Below are positions 4,868-6,042 of a stretch of 6,042 nt of DNA, one piece after another. The translations under genes were made by a program, and so were the position numbers. This DNA is from Methanosarcinales archaeon. GTDB lineage: Archaea; Halobacteriota; Syntropharchaeia; Alkanophagales; Methanospirareceae. Under the pieces are notes generated by a model that searched no databases, was not told the origin of the DNA, and was given only the letters and a program-made list of their open reading frames with translations. Position 1 is the stretch's first letter. Each line of letters opens with the position of its first letter. The stretch spans positions 1 to 6,042 of the forward strand of contig JAODGF010000022.1 in assembly GCA_025464645.1 (NCBI GenBank), given 5' to 3'.

Positions 4868-4907
4868 ATCAAAGTTTCTTTAAAAAAGAAAGTTTTATCA
4901 AAGAAAA
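4868..4907. repeat. AT-rich palindromic repeat, copy 3 (divergent), before prf1
   Basis: ATCAAAGTTTCTTT and AAAGAAAGTTTTAT form an imperfect palindrome: arms TTTCTTT (4875-4881) and AAAGAAA (4885-4891) pair exactly, as do AAA and TTT outside a G/G mismatch. It ends in ATCAAAG, like the other copies. It is separated from copy 2 by ACGCTTCGC and extends to the base before the aRF1 start codon region. Confidence 0.65.
4879..4887 (+). promoter_or_regulatory. Possible TATA box for prf1, lying within repeat copy 3
   Basis: TTTAAAAAA is centred 26 bp before the prf1 ATG, the distance expected for a TATA box driving a leaderless archaeal message. No Shine-Dalgarno site precedes the ATG. Such A/T runs are frequent in this repeat, so the match may be chance; the alternative is readthrough from rpoL and the tRNA. 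Confidence 0.3.
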
Positions 4908-4908
4908 A

Positions 4909-6000
4909 ATGGAACGAATAAAAAAATATGAATTCAGGAAGGTATTGGAAGAGCTGAGAAAGAAGAGCGGTAGAGGAACAGAGCTTGTATCAGTTTACAT
5001 TCCGCCAGATAAGCAGATATCAGATGTTACTTCTCATCTCAGAGAGGAATATGGACAAGCGATGAATATAAAAAGCAAATCCACACGTACCAACGTTCAA
5101 AGTTCTTTAGATTCTATTTTATCCAAGTTGAAGTATGTGCAGGTAGGAGAAAATGGTTTGGTTATATTCTGCGGTGCGGTAGAGAAGGGTGGAGACAAGA
5201 CTGATATAGAAACTTTCATCGTGGAGCCACCGGAGAAAATACTGTCTTACATCTATCATTGCGATTCGAGCTTCTTCCTTGAGCCGCTGGAAGAGATGGT
5301 GGAAGAGCACGAAAAATATGGTTTAATCGTGCTTGACAAAAGAGAAGCGACGATAGGCATCTTAACGGGAAAAGTGGTGGAGACGATGAAGCACTTGACT
5401 TCCGCGGTTCCGGGAAAGATAAGGAAAGGAGGGCAGTCGGCACCGCGATTTCAACGGTTGCGAGAGATTGCAACAGAAGATTTTTACAAGCGAATAGGTG
5501 AACATGCAACACGAATTTTACTTCAAATCAAGGACATGCGAGGCATTTTGATAGGAGGACCGAGTCCGACGAAAGAAGATTTTATAAAAGGGTCTTACTT
5601 GCATTACGAGCTCCAGAATAAGATTCTTGGAGCTTTTGATGTAGCCTATACAGATGAATCCGGTCTTTATGAGCTCGTTGATAAGGCGGAGGATGTCCTT
5701 GAAGGTCTGGATTTGATGAGTGAGAAGAAGCTCATGGTGCAGTTCATGAAGCTATTGGCAAATGACGAGAGAATGGTAGTATATGGTGAAGAAGAAGTGA
5801 GGAGGAAATTGGAAATTGGCGCCGTTGGCACACTTTTGTTCTCCGAGGAGCTCAATACTGAGGTCATGCGCGATTTGGTGGAGCTTGCAGAGGAGATAGG
5901 AGCAGATGTGGAAGTTATCTCAACGGACTTTGAGGAGGGTGCACAATTAAAACGTGCATTCGGTGGCGTTGCCGCTATATTGAGGTACAGGGCAAAGTAA
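4909..6000 (+). CDS. prf1: Peptide chain release factor aRF1 (subunit 1), short form without the C-domain mini-domain
   Basis: The 363-residue protein carries all functional aRF1/eRF1 motifs. The N domain, which reads the stop codon, has GRGTEL (residues 21-26), NIKS (53-56) and YHCDSSF (116-122, the YxCxxxF motif). The M domain has GGQ (174-176) in RKGGQSAPRF, which enters the peptidyl transferase centre and triggers peptide release. The C domain ends with VEVISTDFEEGAQLKRAFGGVAAILRY, the usual finish. In other archaeal family members (about 410-420 residues) an insertion of roughly 50 residues, often with cysteine pairs, separates the strand ending TLLFSEEL from the helix EVMRDLVELAEEIG. 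Here they are joined directly at residues 315-318 and the C domain has no cysteine. The frame is unbroken, so this is a clean absence and not a frameshift. The ATG at 4909 fits the family N-terminus; palindromic repeats fill the upstream space. Confidence 0.95.
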   Translation: MERIKKYEFRKVLEELRKKSGRGTELVSVYIPPDKQISDVTSHLREEYGQAMNIKSKSTRTNVQSSLDSILSKLKYVQVGENGLVIFCGAVEKGGDKTDIETFIVEPPEKILSYIYHCDSSFFLEPLEEMVEEHEKYGLIVLDKREATIGILTGKVVETMKHLTSAVPGKIRKGGQSAPRFQRLREIATEDFYKRIGEHATRILLQIKDMRGILIGGPSPTKEDFIKGSYLHYELQNKILGAFDVAYTDESGLYELVDKAEDVLEGLDLMSEKKLMVQFMKLLANDERMVVYGEEEVRRKLEIGAVGTLLFSEELNTEVMRDLVELAEEIGADVEVISTDFEEGAQLKRAFGGVAAILRYRAK

Positions 6001-6042
6001 AGGATTAAACAGCCGATTGGACTCAGACCGATAAGGCATTGG

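Noticed and set aside
4745..4907. Possible CRISPR-like array from three similar AT-rich units
   Set aside because: The copies differ in length and sequence, are internally palindromic, are separated by a tRNA exon and a 9-nt spacer, and have no regular spacing or cas genes nearby.
5119..5867. Minus-strand open frames opposite prf1 (5119-5310, 5216-5512, 5667-5867)
   Set aside because: The opposite strand encodes aRF1 with all its motifs; these translations show only compositional bias.
6012..6037. Possible hairpin after prf1: GCC, ATTGG, loop ACTCAGA, CCGAT, GGC
   Set aside because: Only 3+5 bp with an internal loop and one T-G pair, and no following T run; the window ends too soon to tell terminator from chance. 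Nothing else is visible in 6001-6042.

Overview
The window looks like a piece of a euryarchaeal chromosome. It encodes an archaeal clamp-loader small subunit (RfcS), the archaeal exosome cap protein Csl4, archaeal RNA polymerase subunit L (RpoL), the archaeal release factor aRF1, and a tRNA whose intron sits in a bulge-helix-bulge setting. The AT-rich TATA-like elements and weak or absent Shine-Dalgarno sites agree. Genes are packed on both strands, with moderate GC. The mix of a RuvC resolvase, a SplB-like radical SAM protein and short palindromes ending in GTTTGATCAAA would suit a methanogen, ANME-1 or Syntrophoarchaeia-type lineage. That placement is a guess from general knowledge; no marker here settles it.

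Layout: (1) 1-626 is the N-terminal two thirds of rfcS on the minus strand, running off the left edge. It shares a 53-bp promoter region with a MarC-family membrane protein gene (680-1279, plus). (2) A tRNA-Thr(UGU) gene (1336-1409) follows. A SplB-like radical SAM gene on the other strand (1375-2610) runs into it, so its last 11 codons and stop are antisense tRNA sequence. (3) A divergent TATA-like element near 2687 separates that gene from a membrane protein of unknown function (2719-3258). This protein converges within 10 bp on ruvC (3269-3757, minus). (4) An 87-bp divergent spacer precedes an information-processing block on the plus strand: csl4, rpoL, an intron-containing tRNA-Gly(CCC), and prf1 (aRF1), which ends at 6000.

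Genes in the right half belong to RNA turnover (Csl4), transcription (RpoL), decoding (tRNA-Gly) and translation termination (aRF1). The junctions are the unusual part. The rpoL stop codon is nucleotides 13-15 of the tRNA-Gly gene. The tRNA intron carries a perfect 27-nt palindrome. Related palindromes abut the tRNA 3' end and fill the space up to the aRF1 start codon. The aRF1 itself lacks the cysteine-containing mini-domain that most family members carry in the C domain.

I see no defence system, CRISPR array, transposon or obviously new multi-gene system. The best leads are the rpoL/tRNA-Gly/palindrome/prf1 junction, the short aRF1, and a bacterial-type RuvC in an archaeon.
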